In this document: one piece after another, positions 1 through 13,300 of the stretch
How positions within the stretch are numbered: the first letter of the stretch is position 1
How the letters are laid out: each line of letters begins with the position of its first letter
Origin: Istiophorus platypterus
Lineage: Eukaryota; Chordata; Actinopteri; Istiophoriformes; Istiophoridae
Length of the DNA: 64,000 nucleotides
Direction of reading: 5' to 3'
NCBI GenBank assembly: GCA_016859345.1
Contig: CM029126.1
Coordinates: 17,619,527 to 17,683,526 of the forward strand
The notes under the pieces: model-generated
The model's database searches: none
What the model was told of the DNA's origin: nothing
Seen by the model: the letters and a program-made list of their open reading frames with translations, nothing else
Translations under genes and position numbers: made by a program

Positions 1-2734
1 TTAAAAGTATTAGTCATATTCTATCGTATTTTTCTATGGTCTTCAACCTTTTGTTAGAGAGTTACAGGAACATGGCACATTAAATGTGCTTACATTCCTG
101 AAATAGGTGCAGGTATTATCAACATACTTAATTCTTATACAGAGCACGTTATACAGTTACAAGACTGTAGTTTAACTTGTTTGTAAATGATTTCTAGTTG
201 ATTGTAAGCCAGTTTCTATGCATCTGTGATATGTTTTAAAATGTAAAAAGTTATTTTTGGTATAAGGCTTTTGAACATCACACAGTGGAAAGGATATGAA
301 GTGAGCATCTTAAGTTCACTCCTGTGATTGAGCTCTCGCTAGGCCAAATAGATGTTCTCTTTTCGGACCGAGGCATCGGGGGAGCTGTACGAACATGTCA
401 GCTGTGATAATGGTGTGATGATTACTGATGCGAGGAGATGCAGAGATGCTGTTAGTGAAGTGATATGCAGTGCCTTTGTTTCACCCATAGAAGGCAGTGT
501 ACAACAAATAACAGCTGAAACTTGACCATCACTCAAATGCACAGATATAAGTTTCATGCAAATTCGCTGCAGTATCTTTAAAATTTTTGAGTGAAAGTTG
601 TGAAACTTTCTCCGTCCAGTCATCATCTTAGTCCAAAATAGGTTTGTCTTCACTATTCACCCACATTCTAAAAAAAAATCTATGTTCTACACTTCTGTAA
701 AGTATAGTCCTGGTAGTCATTTCTCTGTCTGTGATGTATTCTGTCAAAATCCCAAATGTAGCCTTACTCAAATTTACTAATCAAATGTAGTTTTAAGATG
801 TTGCGATTACATTTTGGAGCACTCTTGCTGTCCTGTATCTTTCTCCAAATGGCATGACTATCTATGCCTGCGGTATTCAGTGATCAGTATACCAGTCACC
901 TACTCTCTTCAGTATTGGAGAGCCAAGGATATTTCGGTGGAAGCCGCTGGTTGGTTGTTGATCATGTGTATTCTCTTTGACACAATATCAAGTAAAAGCC
1001 AATTTCACACATATAAATAAGAAAATCCCTTTTTCCTCTACCTCTCCTTTTGTATATCCTTTTCAGTCTCAAAACCAGTGGCAAGACACAAAATTATACA
1101 TAATAGCTTGTTGGACACAATAATGGCACCTTTCAAACCCTGTCCTTGCATGGCCAGAATTGCTTTGCAATTATTCCAGCTTGACAACATTTGGAAAACC
1201 ACACAGCAAATCTCTGACATAGGTGTTTACTAGTGTCAACAAATGGAAGCGATGTGGCATCAGAGAACACACACATTTAGATTTATTAAGGGGCCCCTTC
1301 CACGTCATACAATTGTAAAAAGAACTACAGATGGTTGACAGTATGAGTGACATAAAAAGGTTTACTGCCACACACTGACAATGGGGTTAGACTATGTTGT
1401 AGAGGAGCATATTCAATCAGGTCTCTAGTGTTTGCACAGTATTTCTTCTCTAATGTTGAATTTTGAGCTTATCTGTTTTTTTCCACTCTATGACAGCTGT
1501 AGTGTGCTAACATTAGAGTTCTGTTGAGTGGGTAATTATTATGAAATACAGGTGTGATGGAGAAAAATTACAAAGTGAATATTTACATCTAAAATCTCCA
1601 CATTAAGAGGAACATATATTAAAATTGAACTACAAATAACTACACTCTTCCCAGATGCAGTCTGTACTGTAAGCATTTCAAGTTTATTTGGTCTCACAGA
1701 GATAAATGGTATGGAGATATTGTTCTTCATCAGGGATGAAATAGTGGGAAATGACAGAGATGACCCACATAGTTTATTCACAAAGTCTTTTTCTATGATA
1801 TATAACCAATAATAAGTAACTGCTAAAAAAGCCTATAAATATAGAACACAATACCTACATTCACGATAGATTGCACTGTTCTAAATAAATATGATGGGTT
1901 TCTTTGGCAATAAGTCAATAAAGTATAAACCTTGTAAAAAAAATCTCTAATTCAAGTGTGATGTTCAGACTACCCAGTGATTGGAACATATGTCAATATT
2001 TTCCATAGCATTTCAGACAGTATTTAAATGTTTTTAGTGGATTTTTCCGAAGACAGTGACTTTTGACTCTGGTTACTGTAATGAATACTCTTTATTCAGG
2101 GTCATGCTGACCAGTCTTAAAGAAGCTCACAATGATTATAGATACTCCTCATCATGTAAGGGCTGTGCTTATGTTTCCTTATTTGTGCTTTGTCTGTTTA
2201 GATAGAAGACTTGCATATAGATCTGTTTGGAGGCCAGACGACCAATGTCTCATTTTGGAATATTGAACAAATCATTATGGTGAATCATTATTCTTTATTC
2301 ATTTGTTTCACTGCAGGAGGAAGCCTGATATTTCTGTTGCTTATGATGATACCAGACTAATATATAGCATTTCTACAGCTGCTAAAAAAATCTACCGAAG
2401 TTAAAATGTAGCTCCTGGGAAACTGTTGTAACATGCATTTTAATTTCACAATGATAGATTTGTTTATTAGTATCTAATTAAACAGCAAGAAACAGTATCC
2501 AATGATCAGTAACATGAGTTACGTAGTCTTTAAAACTTTTTGAATGTTTATAAAATTAAAGCACAGTGTGAAAATGTAGACCTACTGATATCTTTGGTAG
2601 TTATTGCCTTGTTTTATACTGTCCCTGTCTGAACTTATATAAAACCAATGCAATGCTAGATAGAAAGGGATCAAAAGTGACACAGAAAAATTCAATGACA
2701 AAATAAGATAGAGAAATAAAAAGGCAAACGCAGT
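1..2734. other. AT-rich flank downstream of slc6a3, no recognised gene
   Basis: This stretch lies past the presumed 3' end of the dopamine transporter gene. In human the next gene on this side is CLPTM1L, but I recognise none of its coding sequence here. Several minus-strand open frames (roughly 339-653, 1038-1371 and 1539-1781) are longer than most in such AT-rich DNA, but they do not join through convincing splice sites and match no family I know. No microsatellite or transposon end stands out. Confidence 0.5.
339..653 (-). other. unassigned 104-residue open frame
   Basis: A minus-strand frame of about 104 codons begins after an in-frame stop near 654 with a GTG, not an ATG, and ends in a stop at 339-341. 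The translation is rich in Ser, Leu, Thr and His, has no repeated pattern, and shows no domain I recognise. A polypyrimidine-like stretch and AG dinucleotides lie just upstream (around 660-670), so a terminal exon of an unknown gene is possible. Chance openness or a decayed exon is at least as likely. Confidence 0.15.
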
Positions 2735-2756
2735 TTAATATTTCAATTAATTATAC

Positions 2757-2762
2757 TTTATT
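2757..2762 (-). terminator. slc6a3: candidate distal polyadenylation signal of slc6a3
   Basis: AATAAA on the minus strand, followed by AT-rich sequence in which cleavage near 2735-2745 would be expected. It is one of two canonical hexamers I noted downstream of the transporter; the other is at 4527-4532. Choice of site cannot be settled from sequence alone. Confidence 0.35.
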
Positions 2763-3030
2763 TGACAGTACAAAACAAAGTCATACAGTCAGAAACACCA
2801 CAAGGCACAGTACAGCAGGACAGGCATACATTTTGGGACATAAATAACCCTTCTGTGTGATACATGTACCACAACGTGAGAACAAGTCACTGCTGACCTG
2901 TTTGAAAATAGGTTTTATGGTTTCTGATTAAACAGAAAGTTTATATGGATTCTCCATGTAATTCTCATTAAGATCTTTAAGGCTAATATGTATCAACTTC
3001 ACAGTACCTAAGCAATAATTCATATATTGT

Positions 3031-3060
3031 ATATGATATCTATATCTATCTATGTCTATC

Positions 3061-3100
<40 letters not shown>

Positions 3101-3140
3101 TGTAGATATATGTCTGTATCTATATATATATATATAGAAT
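3031..3140. repeat. imperfect TATC / TA microsatellite
   Basis: A run of TATC units with interruptions passes into TA repeats around 3090-3135. It lies within the probable slc6a3 3' UTR and is probably length-variable. Confidence 0.8.
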
Positions 3141-4318
3141 GATAGATATATTCAATATCATACAATACAATACGATACAAGCCCCTCTACATTACATGTA
3201 CTTACACAGATATATAACTTAAATGACTTTATATAATTCATTACACACCATTTATTTGCAGTTCAATAAAGAGCAGCTTTTTAAACAGTCTTGAATAAGA
3301 GTCTGTAAACAATAAAATTAAAGCTTTATGCTTTCTTTATGAAACGTGAGAGTCATAGCTTCCAACTTACCAGCTGGTAATTTGAGGGGAAAATTTTTGA
3401 TTATTTTGATTAAAGTGTAAAGAGAATTTGCACTGGCAGTAATTTGTTATAATGGGGAAGAGAAATTAACCTGGTGTAATAAAGTTAACAATCAAGTGGT
3501 CTACTGATTGAAAAAGAAAATGCCATTTCAAAATATTCTCATGTAAGGAGGCAATGTCTGAATTTCTGAGTTCATTTTTTTTCTTTGGTTGATTAAATCA
3601 GCAGTGTGACTGATGATATAGTTTTGGTTTTTTTTTCCAGTTTGTCAGTGACAGTTATTTGGAACTTGATTTGAGTTTTGTTCACTTATTAAGTTCTTAT
3701 GGCTTTGGAGCAGCTGTTAAAAGCTATTTAAGTCTGATTATATGTAGTTAGGAATTTCAATGAGGAAATTTAAAATGTATAAGTGACAGACAGGTACAGT
3801 ATTTTCTTGATTTTTTTTTTTTTTGGAAACCATATAATTATCATTTAATAGGACAGTGTTATAATAACCCAACAATGGATTGTGTCAGAATGTGTTTCTG
3901 CTGGTTCATCCAACATAACTAAAAGCAGGAACACAATAAGAGGAAGTGACTTTTATGTTCAGGCGATCAGTTCTATTGATTTGTAACTGATGAGTCCTCG
4001 GTGTTCATAAAAAATGGAAACAGCTCAGTGAGAAAGCTCAGGCAATGTTTCTTCATACATAGTTTTAACTTCTTCAAATGATCTTATTTTGGTCTATTGA
4101 TGTAGCAACTGTTCTTTCCTGTAGATAGTTTTGATGTAAACAAAACTAAGTGTCTTTTTTCAAAGCTTACAGAAATGTGTGAAAAAACATAACAGTCTTT
4201 AAAACAAGCAAGGGAATGTATATTTAAACAAACAAGAAATGGACTGGGATTCAGTAAAACTTGTGGCATTCATTTTGTGTCTGACTCCAGAGTGACGATA
4301 TGAAAATGATAAAAAAAA

Positions 4319-4408
4319 GAATATATGAATATATATATACATATATATATATATATACACACATATATATATATATATACACATACATATATACATATAT
4401 ATATATAA
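4319..4408. repeat. TA-rich microsatellite with CA interruptions
   Basis: About 90 bases of alternating TA with CACA and CATA breaks. It lies within the probable slc6a3 3' UTR. Open frames over it are repeats read through and are not genes. Confidence 0.85.
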
Positions 4409-5116
4409 AGCTGCCTATTGATAATGTCATTGGCTAATCGTGAATGAAATAAAATTTTTAAAAAAATTCTGAATGAAATAAAATAAAACAAGCAGAAATA
4501 AAACTAAAAAATGCATTTAGAATCTTTTTATTTTTGTCTTTAGCACCTTAACATCTACAACCCATGTACATAAACAGATTTTTATCTACGTTTTACCCAA
4601 AGGAAATTCCAGGAAATTTTGAGTTTTACTCTCTTATTTTGTGTCACTGTGCACTTGACGCAATGTAAAGTCAACCATCTGCATTTGTTCACATGTGGCT
4701 TTCACTGCCTCTTGTTATGGAGGGATAATACAAGAAATTCTAAGAATGTTTCTCACACTGCTACAAGTGCAAAGTGAAGATAAGCAACATGCTAAAAGTT
4801 ACATGGGATGCCTTCAAGGTGACTGTTATATCTATGGAAGTAGCAGGCTGAAACACAACAGGATCTGTTTGACTGAATCCCATTCACCAGTGTAAACACA
4901 ATGGTGGAGAGGGTCAATGCACAGCTTCACGCATCCACAGTTTAAATTAAAGAACACTACATTTTCTATAGGATGTTTTTTCATGTCTTTTAAACTGCTC
5001 CCACCACCACCACCACCGCTACATTGTGATCAATTTAAATGGCTATTTCTCTCTTCCTCTTAGCTCTTCAGGCCTTTGCTTTGCATGCATTCATCCACCC
5101 AATGTCCATACTCTCA

Positions 5117-5120
<4 letters not shown>

Positions 5121-5167
<47 letters not shown>
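5121..5167. repeat. (CT)23 microsatellite; (GA)n in slc6a3 mRNA
   Basis: An uninterrupted CT run of about 46 bases. On the transcribed strand it reads GA and starts seven bases after the slc6a3 stop codon, so it is the first part of the 3' UTR. Confidence 0.95.
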
Positions 5168-5169
<2 letters not shown>

Positions 5170-5173
5170 GCTC

Positions 5174-5197
5174 TCAGACCACCAACCAGTGATGCAG
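5174..5197 (-). CDS. slc6a3: slc6a3 last coding exon: LHHWLVV and stop
   Basis: Only seven codons and TGA follow acceptor TTTTTCCCACAG. LHHWLVV matches the family's C-terminal LRHWLKV pattern and supplies a hydrophobic PDZ-binding end. The exon then runs into the GA repeat of the 3' UTR. Confidence 0.92.
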   Translation of the reverse strand: MHHWLVV

Positions 5198-8100
5198 CTG
5201 TGGGAAAAATTGAAATATGCCCATGAAATAACACATATTACTATTCTACTGTACTGAGTCATAATGGATAAATTTAATTTTAGTGGGATAGTAATCAGGG
5301 AATATGAATATGAATATTTGCATTAAACCTGAAGAGATGTAACGTTTATGTGCATTATATGATAGATCATAATCAAGTCAACACTTACAGTGAACTGCCG
5401 AACCTCCCCGTTGTCTACCAAATGATGCTCTGTCTCTGGGGTGATGGCATAAGACAGTCTCTGTTACAACAGAGAGGGAGAAGGGCAATTAGAGCCTCTA
5501 CTTTAGCAAAACACTGTACTTGATCTTTAATGAGAGGGTTCCATCATGACAAAGCAAACTATCGACAAAAGATTAACATTAACAGTAAAATACACATTTC
5601 ACTTCATTTTGCCCAAGAAGATGTAGATCAGACTTACATCACAAAACCTTCCAGGCAGTGAGCACAGTTTGTAGATGGCATAGAGAGGCACCATGCTCAT
5701 TGAGGAAATGGCCAGAAACCACCCCACCATGTTAGCCCACGGGGGAAACATGTAGGAGCCGTAGTTTGGAGGGTTGAATGTGGCAAAGCTCACCACCACT
5801 ATAACCTATGGGAGGAAATGTTAAGAATACAAAAGCTAATCTGTTCAAAAGGGATAGCAAATGAAGTCAAAGTTCAATGAAGATGATAGTGGCAAAATCC
5901 CCGTTGTCAAGCCATTAAAATGATCTGCATGGCAAGGAGTGGAGAGAGTGCTGGAGGCCAAGCCATGTGTTCATTCATTCATTCCCACGATCAATGAATT
6001 ACATCTTAGCCCTCCAAGGAAAGAGAAAGCAAAATGCTTGCATTAACAAGCATAAACAACAACCACTGCTAAACCCATGAATCAGACATGGTGGTGGTTG
6101 AGGACCAGTGGTCAAGAAACATCTGGTATATCTGACATATGTTCAGTATGAACTCGACCAGAATAAGCAGCTGGTCAGGAGAATGGTGGGTTTGTTTTTT
6201 GTTTTTTGTTTTTTTTTGGTTGTCATTGTCTCTCCCTGTTATTGTTCAAGAAGTACAACTCACTAGGAGGAAGCAGGGGCTGACAAACTTCCAGCACAGC
6301 CTCCAGTACCTGCCTGGTCGCTGGCCAATCATCTCCTCAATGTCATCGCTGAAACGATCCACTCCTGAAACACATGAAAATATTCACATTTGTCATCTCA
6401 TCTTCTTTGGTATGTTTCCTAAGGAGAATGTATTTAAATATATATCACCAGTACAGTAGTTTCTTTTGAATGTGGTCGTATGCACATGTTTACGAAAAAA
6501 GTTGATCATATAGAAACCAGTAGATTATTATAATACAATTCGCAATTTAATATTTGCAGAAACCAATGGCATTCTGCAGAGCCATTTGTGATAAGCCCCT
6601 GCACCATTTTTACCAAATCATGATTTTGATTCCCAAAAAACTGGCTCTACATTTTAACTCGTGTCTTCCTGCCTGGAAGGCATCTCTGCCTGCTGAGGAA
6701 TATATCCAGACTGACGACGAGGTATTCAGCACAACTAAACTTACTCATGTAGCCGAGAGCAGAACGAAAGACCACAGTGGCCAGGGGCCAAGGGTTTCTG
6801 TCACTAGTTAAGAGGAAGGGGTAAAGGCCCAGTGAAGCCTTGGGCTTGATTTATCTGGCTTGCCAAGGTCAGGACCCATCAAAGTGGGGAAATATACTGA
6901 CTCTGACTGCCTGGGGCCTAGTTAGTGTTTAGCCCTTTATGGATCTCTCTACAGTCAGGTTAAAATATGAGACAAGAAAATCAATACGGAAGTTCAGGTC
7001 AACTGTTTTCCCTGACCTTTTAGATTTTTTGTTTTTTTTTGTGCTTGCTGATGTTTCAAAACAGAGGTCAGATTTTTTTACACTCTAAGAAACATAATTT
7101 TCTCTGCTGGTATTGCAAATGTTGAAAATACACGCAAAGATAAATATCCATCACTCAAGCAGTCTTTAGCCATTAATTTACAAAAACACAGACATGAGGC
7201 TTACAGAAATCTACAGCCACTGAGAAAAATCCAAACTGCTATCTTTATTTTAATGTGTTTGTTGAACTCGTGACCATAAGAGGTAACTAATCTGAGTAGC
7301 ATAGACTGGCTGTCTATTACGTCTGTACAGTTTATAAAGAGTTTATTCACTCCCACACAACTAGATCAATGATTTTGTGTTAATAGAGTTCCGGTATAGT
7401 CCAAAAAAAAAAAAAATCACTCTTGAGACATGACGTTAACTCCAGAAACTGTCTTATTCCATGCAGAAACAAAAAATAACTCACCGAGATATTGTTAAAG
7501 GAATATAACCTAAAAACGTGTAATATTGTGGATATGATGGCAAATGGATATAAAGCACAGTGCCAGAAGAATCTGGACATCTGGAGAGAAACTCTGAGTT
7601 CATCCCCACTTGCCGCCCACAACAATGTACAATCTGTAACACTGCTCACTCCTATCCATGATAAATGAGAAGAGCCTGCTGCAATTTTATCAATGTTGTG
7701 CCTCACCACTGCAGAATGAACACATACGAAACACTGGCACCACTCAAAACTTTGACCATATAACCTCACTGAGTTCTTTTGAGCCCCACAGCTCTAGTAT
7801 ATCCTTGTACCTTAATACACACAAAGAGACCTAGCCAGACACTGAAGAAGCCAAAACCATTAGTGAGGATAGACCTTCTAGCTACGGTATCCTTATATTT
7901 AATAGCAATATGTTGTATTGAGGCACAGAACATCTATATCAACAGATTTCTCATCAAACCCCTAATATAGCATCAGCTTTGCTGGCCATGAAAACATGAA
8001 TCATCTGTTTTTCCTTCCTCTTTTCTCCTGTCAATCTGTTCTCACCATAGAACCATGCGATGCCGATGGCTTCAATAAGCACTCCAAAGAGAATCGATGT

Positions 8101-10272
8101 TCCTGCTGCAAAGTGGTCCAGCAGAGTAAACACATACATCCCACCCTGGAAAGAGAGAGAGAGATAAGAAGAAGAATGAATTTCGATAATTTTTCTGTTA
8201 TATAAATGTATCATACAACAGTTAGAGTAGGAACAGACAAAAAAAAATATATATATTTTCAGTTCTTTTCATTTAAAGACATTTGTCTGTCTTTGATTAC
8301 TAGGACAGTGTTATAATCAGAGGTTTTATGGAAATGATAAATCGTTGCCACAGTGCAAAGATGAATATAAGAAATCACACAAACAAGACCAACAACAGAA
8401 TCCCCAGTACAATACTTACATTTGTAACACAGAAGAGGGATATGAGAAAGGTTGCAGTAACAATGAAGAGGGTGAACAGCTCTCTGTGTTTGTGGAGGAA
8501 TTTGAATTCATCAATCAGCCCTGTGATAACTGACTCCATCCCACCCATCTGCAACAAAAGAAACAAGATTAGGAGGAAAACAGAAAGTCAGTGAGAACTG
8601 AGCTGCTTAGTCACTGTAGATGTCCAATTTTTGTTGCATAATAGCTCAACTCTGGCTCCAGGATTAAAACAACAGCAAATTTAAAATTGTTTGTTTTAAA
8701 AGCTGCCAAGTGAACATTTGAAAGGAATCATCCAACATCACAGGACATAAGCTAAATACCCCAAATCACAAACAAACACCTGAGAAATGGTATAAAAAAG
8801 TTATAATGTCATAATCAATCTGACCCAGCTGATATTACAAATAATGAAAGGTACATGTTATCTGATCGAAAAAACAGGTGAGCATGTGGGTATGGGGGGG
8901 GGGGGGGCATACTCACAGCACTGTCAATACCCAGTGTCAGTAACATGATGAAGAAGATAACAGCCCACACTGATGACCCAGGTAAGGTTGCAATGGCTTC
9001 TGGGTATATGACAAACACCAACCCAGCATCTAAAGAACAAACAATTCAAATAGAGATTTAAGTAGAAAACTGCAAAAAAAACACCCCCACACATACAGAG
9101 GAGCGTTTGGAACATTCAACATTTTAAATAGATTTCTAAAAAGTGAAATGTATAGTTAAAGAGTAAATGTTACGTACATGTAAAAAAAAGTCAGGAGAAT
9201 AAAGTATGATATATACTAGACAAGTTATGTGACATGTCTATTCTAATTGACTTGTGAGCAATATGGCAACTCATTTCCAATAACAGGACTTGTCATATTT
9301 CAGTCCATTTATTAAGTTTGCTGTGGGTTTTCTTCATTGATTACACTGCCAGTAGCTAAAATAGCCTATCTTAAAAACACTTCATTACAAACATGGACAA
9401 ATAGCACCATACCATCTCTGGCAACTTTGTCCAGGGCCACGTTGTGTTTATGGGACAGGTAACCAAGGAAGGAGAAGACCACAAAGCCAGAGAAGAAACT
9501 GGTTAAAGAGTTGATGGAGCTGGTGATGATGGCATCTCTGGATTAATAAAGTCAAATGAGATGGAAAAAAAAAACAACATTCGAGGATGAGAATGGAAAG
9601 AATCAACTGTTCATCAGTCAGTCATCAGCCATCCCTAAGTCATTATCAAAATTATTTACTAGCCAATTAATTAAAGTTTGTCGGGGAGGGTTAAGGCCAG
9701 TCTCCTCTTGGCTTGTACATGATAATAATGCTGCCTTGTTATAATGAGTCTGTGTGGTTGAATAGTTTAGACAACCTAGATTGATATAATGAGTTATTAT
9801 GTCTGGCAGTTGGTTAATGTCTTGTCTGTTAGGTGACAGACCAGCAACCTGTTGGCCTGCCTTCTTCTGGGATAGGATCTATTCTCATGCAACTGTAAAA
9901 ATGATTAAGTGAATACAGAAAATGAACAAATAAATTAGTTGGCTGGTGTTAAATAAGAACAAAGCCTTTTATACCTACAGTATGTCAGACAGACAGGACC
10001 TGACTAAATCTAGGCTTTTCTTGTCAGTGTCCCAAAAACACATAGCTCAAGGAGTAATCCTCAAGGTGAACATTGTCACGTGTCAGTTGTCAGAATTATT
10101 AAACAAGACAGAAAAAGGATATAATGTGATAAAAGCCTCCAGTAGGAAGCTGATGATTTTCAAAGAGTGCGACAGTTTTGATTGGTATTATAGCTGTCTG
10201 TTGCCCAGCATGGTGTCAAAGACATCGCGGGTTTCAAGGAACTTCAAAGGTTATTGTAATTCACCTGCTTGT

Positions 10273-10335
<63 letters not shown>

Positions 10336-13300
10336 CATCTGCAGAAGCCACTCCCTCTCCTCTGCCCTGCCTTTCCCTGTGTGTCTTTACCTGTAACAGT
10401 TGTTGCTGAATTTGTTGTAGCTGGAAAAGGCAATTAGCACACCAAACCCCACTCCCAGCGAGAAACAGATCTGTGTCGCTGCCTCAATCCAGACCTGGGG
10501 AGCAACAGAACAAGCACACTTGTGTGAAATGGCAAACAAAAGGCACAGGAGAGGAAAAAAAGCCATTATTAGGGATAATTGCAGGAAACTCATTCAACTG
10601 CAGTAGATGAAAGACACTTGTGAATACGGAGGGTAATTTTGCAAATTACTGCTCCATGCATCTATCTAATCTAATTCTCCAATTGCTGCCCTGCATCTCT
10701 ACCTCTCTCTTTCTTGCTTTTTCTCCACAACTGAGTCCTTTAGTCCCGCATGCTTACTTATTGAGCCCCTTAGTGCCTGCTATTAAGGTAAATAAGATAT
10801 TGTTATAAGATGTGATAGCGGGTGTCAAAGATTAGGAAAATATTAGAAATAGGTTTCACTAACAATTTTCTCTAAGAACATCTCTGAGAAAATATGTATG
10901 AACCTCATAGTTGTTTAATCTGAGTTCACATTCGGGATTTCATAATTTCAGCCTGTGGATAAAATTGAAAGAAAGCTCAATTTGACAGTGATATTGGAGG
11001 TTTGTTATGTAGTGTTTGGGTTAATAACTTTCAAGAGTTTAAGATGGTAAAATGTACCCTCTAGTGATTTGCCACTGCTACCAGTTTCTAAATAAAATAA
11101 TGTTAACCTATGCTTGATTTCTATTGCTGTCATTACTGGTGTATGATGAGCACAGGTCATGATACAAGCCTTTAAAAAAAAAACAAAAAGCAAACCCAAA
11201 AAACAGAAAAAACCCTTTTTTATATGAAAATAAAATTACATTTAAAATGTCAAAGCTTTCCTTTAAAGTGGCTTTTAACCACTGTTTTCCCCCGATGTCG
11301 CTTCCTCTTCTTCTTCCTTTGCACCCCCACCACTCTCTCCTCATGTGTGTCCCCACTCTCTCACCTTGGCATCACAGAGTCTCAGGAAGTCCACGGAGAG
11401 GTAAGCCTTAATGCCATCAATGGCTCCAGGCAGAGTGACTCCGCGGAGCAGCAGCACAGTCAAGACCACATAGGGCATGGTGGCTGTGATCCACACAACC
11501 TGAAAGGGTCGCGCACATTACACACACATGCCCAGATACACACACACACACACAGAATACCCACACAGTTACACAGGAGAAAGAAGAACACACACCCACA
11601 GTCAGATTCTCACATATGAATACATGCAAGTTGGAGTGAAAATGCATATTTATGCTGTCTACACATATACAGTGGTCATTTAATTGATTTAAAGTGGACG
11701 TGAAGACACGGCATTCCCTTATCACAGATAACCTTAAAGTAACGCCATACTTTAAAGTGACTTGTGGCTCAGGTAAAGATTCTTGGGTAGAAAATATGTT
11801 GCACTTCACACGTATGCACGTTAAGAAACATGGCAACTATGTCATTTCCTACCTTGCCAGAGGTCTTGACTCCCTTCCAGAGACTGAAGTAGAGCAAAAC
11901 AATCACCACAGCTAGACAGGAAGTTAACTGCCAGCGAGGAGGACCAAGGTCATCAATACCATTACTGTCCTGGATGTGGAGCACCCCTCGTCTAAGGAAA
12001 GGGAATATTCTGGTTAAGAACAATGACAAAATCCCTGAGTCCATCCTTTACAGTATATCTAAGGGTCTTGCATTTTCTCACCATCAAGAACGGAGCTGTG
12101 AGGAACCTGAGAGCAGTTAAGAATATTGTACCCAACACAATGTCATAACTTAAGAGCGTGTTACCATGACATCACTTTACCTTTTGTTTAGACAAATGAC
12201 TTCAGCAGGATAGTGCTGAACGTTGTAGCCAAGGTAAATATAGCTTATTGGAGCAAGATTTTGTTTTTTGCTCCAGTTACACTCACATGAGACTAAATGA
12301 AAGCTGAGCAGAGGTAGAAGCTCTTGACAGAGACCTCAGGATATCTTGCCAGATATTGACTACATGAAATGATTGAGGAACTGTTGCAAATGCTGCATAA
12401 TTTTGCATTATAGTAAATTAAAAGGTCTCAAGGATCATGACAGCCAATCAAGAAAGGATCTTTTTTATTGCCTTGGCAAGAAAAAGGTAACAGATTTGAA
12501 AGTGTACATTTATATTACGTTGTATAAAGTCCAATATATGAAATAAAGACTATAAAATCACTGAACATCGTTGATGCTCTGATTCTGATCATTTTAAATG
12601 TAGCCTAACAGATGAGACTGGATAAGATCAGGCAGTGTTCAGCTTATGCGGTCAAATTGTCTGCAGGTGGTTCTGTGTAAATAGCAGACTGTCATCTCAA
12701 CAAGCATGGATGAAATGCCTCAACTGTCGCAACAGAACAACCCCTCACTTGTTGGAAAAGGAGACACCTGGTCAGCTGCACAGGAAGGGAGGATGCAACA
12801 GCTAAATACAGCCAAACTCTGGATCGATCTTGAGGAAAACATATCTGATGTTCCTTCCTGAATATTTCATTATTTCTTTAATTATTCATAAGTAGATAAT
12901 CAAAGACTTTTCTAAATCCAGACAAAGGGCTGATAGTACAGTAACTTCAGTTATTCTGTAGATTCACTACATGGCATTACTGAAATGTACCAAATGTTTT
13001 TCGTGCACTTTCTGAAGTGGAAATTTGCAAGTGATAAACATTAAAGCCTAGGCTTGGCTCAGGCAAAGCCAAACACAAAGGTTTTAGTGGCTGGATAAAC
13101 ACATAAAGTATGTTTGCTGGTAACTGCAGTTTCATATTTGCAAGTAGTTAAAAAAAATGAACAAAGATACGGAATCTGAATGAAAAATGACAGTTTTAAA
13201 CTTCTGAATTTGAGGCCAACTTACTCAAAGTACTCCTGAGCGGGGGTGGCCCTGTACATGTCACTGACTGAGCTGTTGTCGGAACGATCGGAGCAGTTAG

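Larger units (their letters stand above)
2735..5173 (-). other. slc6a3: probable slc6a3 3' untranslated region
   Basis: Directly downstream of the slc6a3 stop codon on the minus strand. It starts with a GA-dinucleotide repeat and continues as AT-rich, stop-dense sequence with two further simple repeats. A good AATAAA lies at 2757-2762, giving a UTR of about 2.4 kb, in the range I recall for the human gene. A nearer AATAAA at 4527-4532 would give a short form of about 0.64 kb. The true end is inferred, not seen. Confidence 0.4.

Noticed and set aside
201..240. Alternative last slc6a3 exon with an acceptor-like CACAG followed by a frame containing NWL
   Set aside because: It has one residue too many and lacks the HWL motif; the exon at 5174-5197 fits the family exactly and is much closer.
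5026..5262. Ser-Leu and Arg-Glu open frames
   Set aside because: They are translations of the CT microsatellite beside the slc6a3 stop.
7014..7021. TGACCTTT, a perfect NBRE (AAAGGTCA) for Nurr1 in a slc6a3 intron
   Set aside because: An eight-base match is expected about twice by chance in a window this size; no cluster supports it.
8301..8317. A 17-base word shared with 3849-3865 (TAGGACAGTGTTATAAT)
   Set aside because: Flanks do not match, the word is AT-rich, and one such match is near chance expectation for 64 kb.
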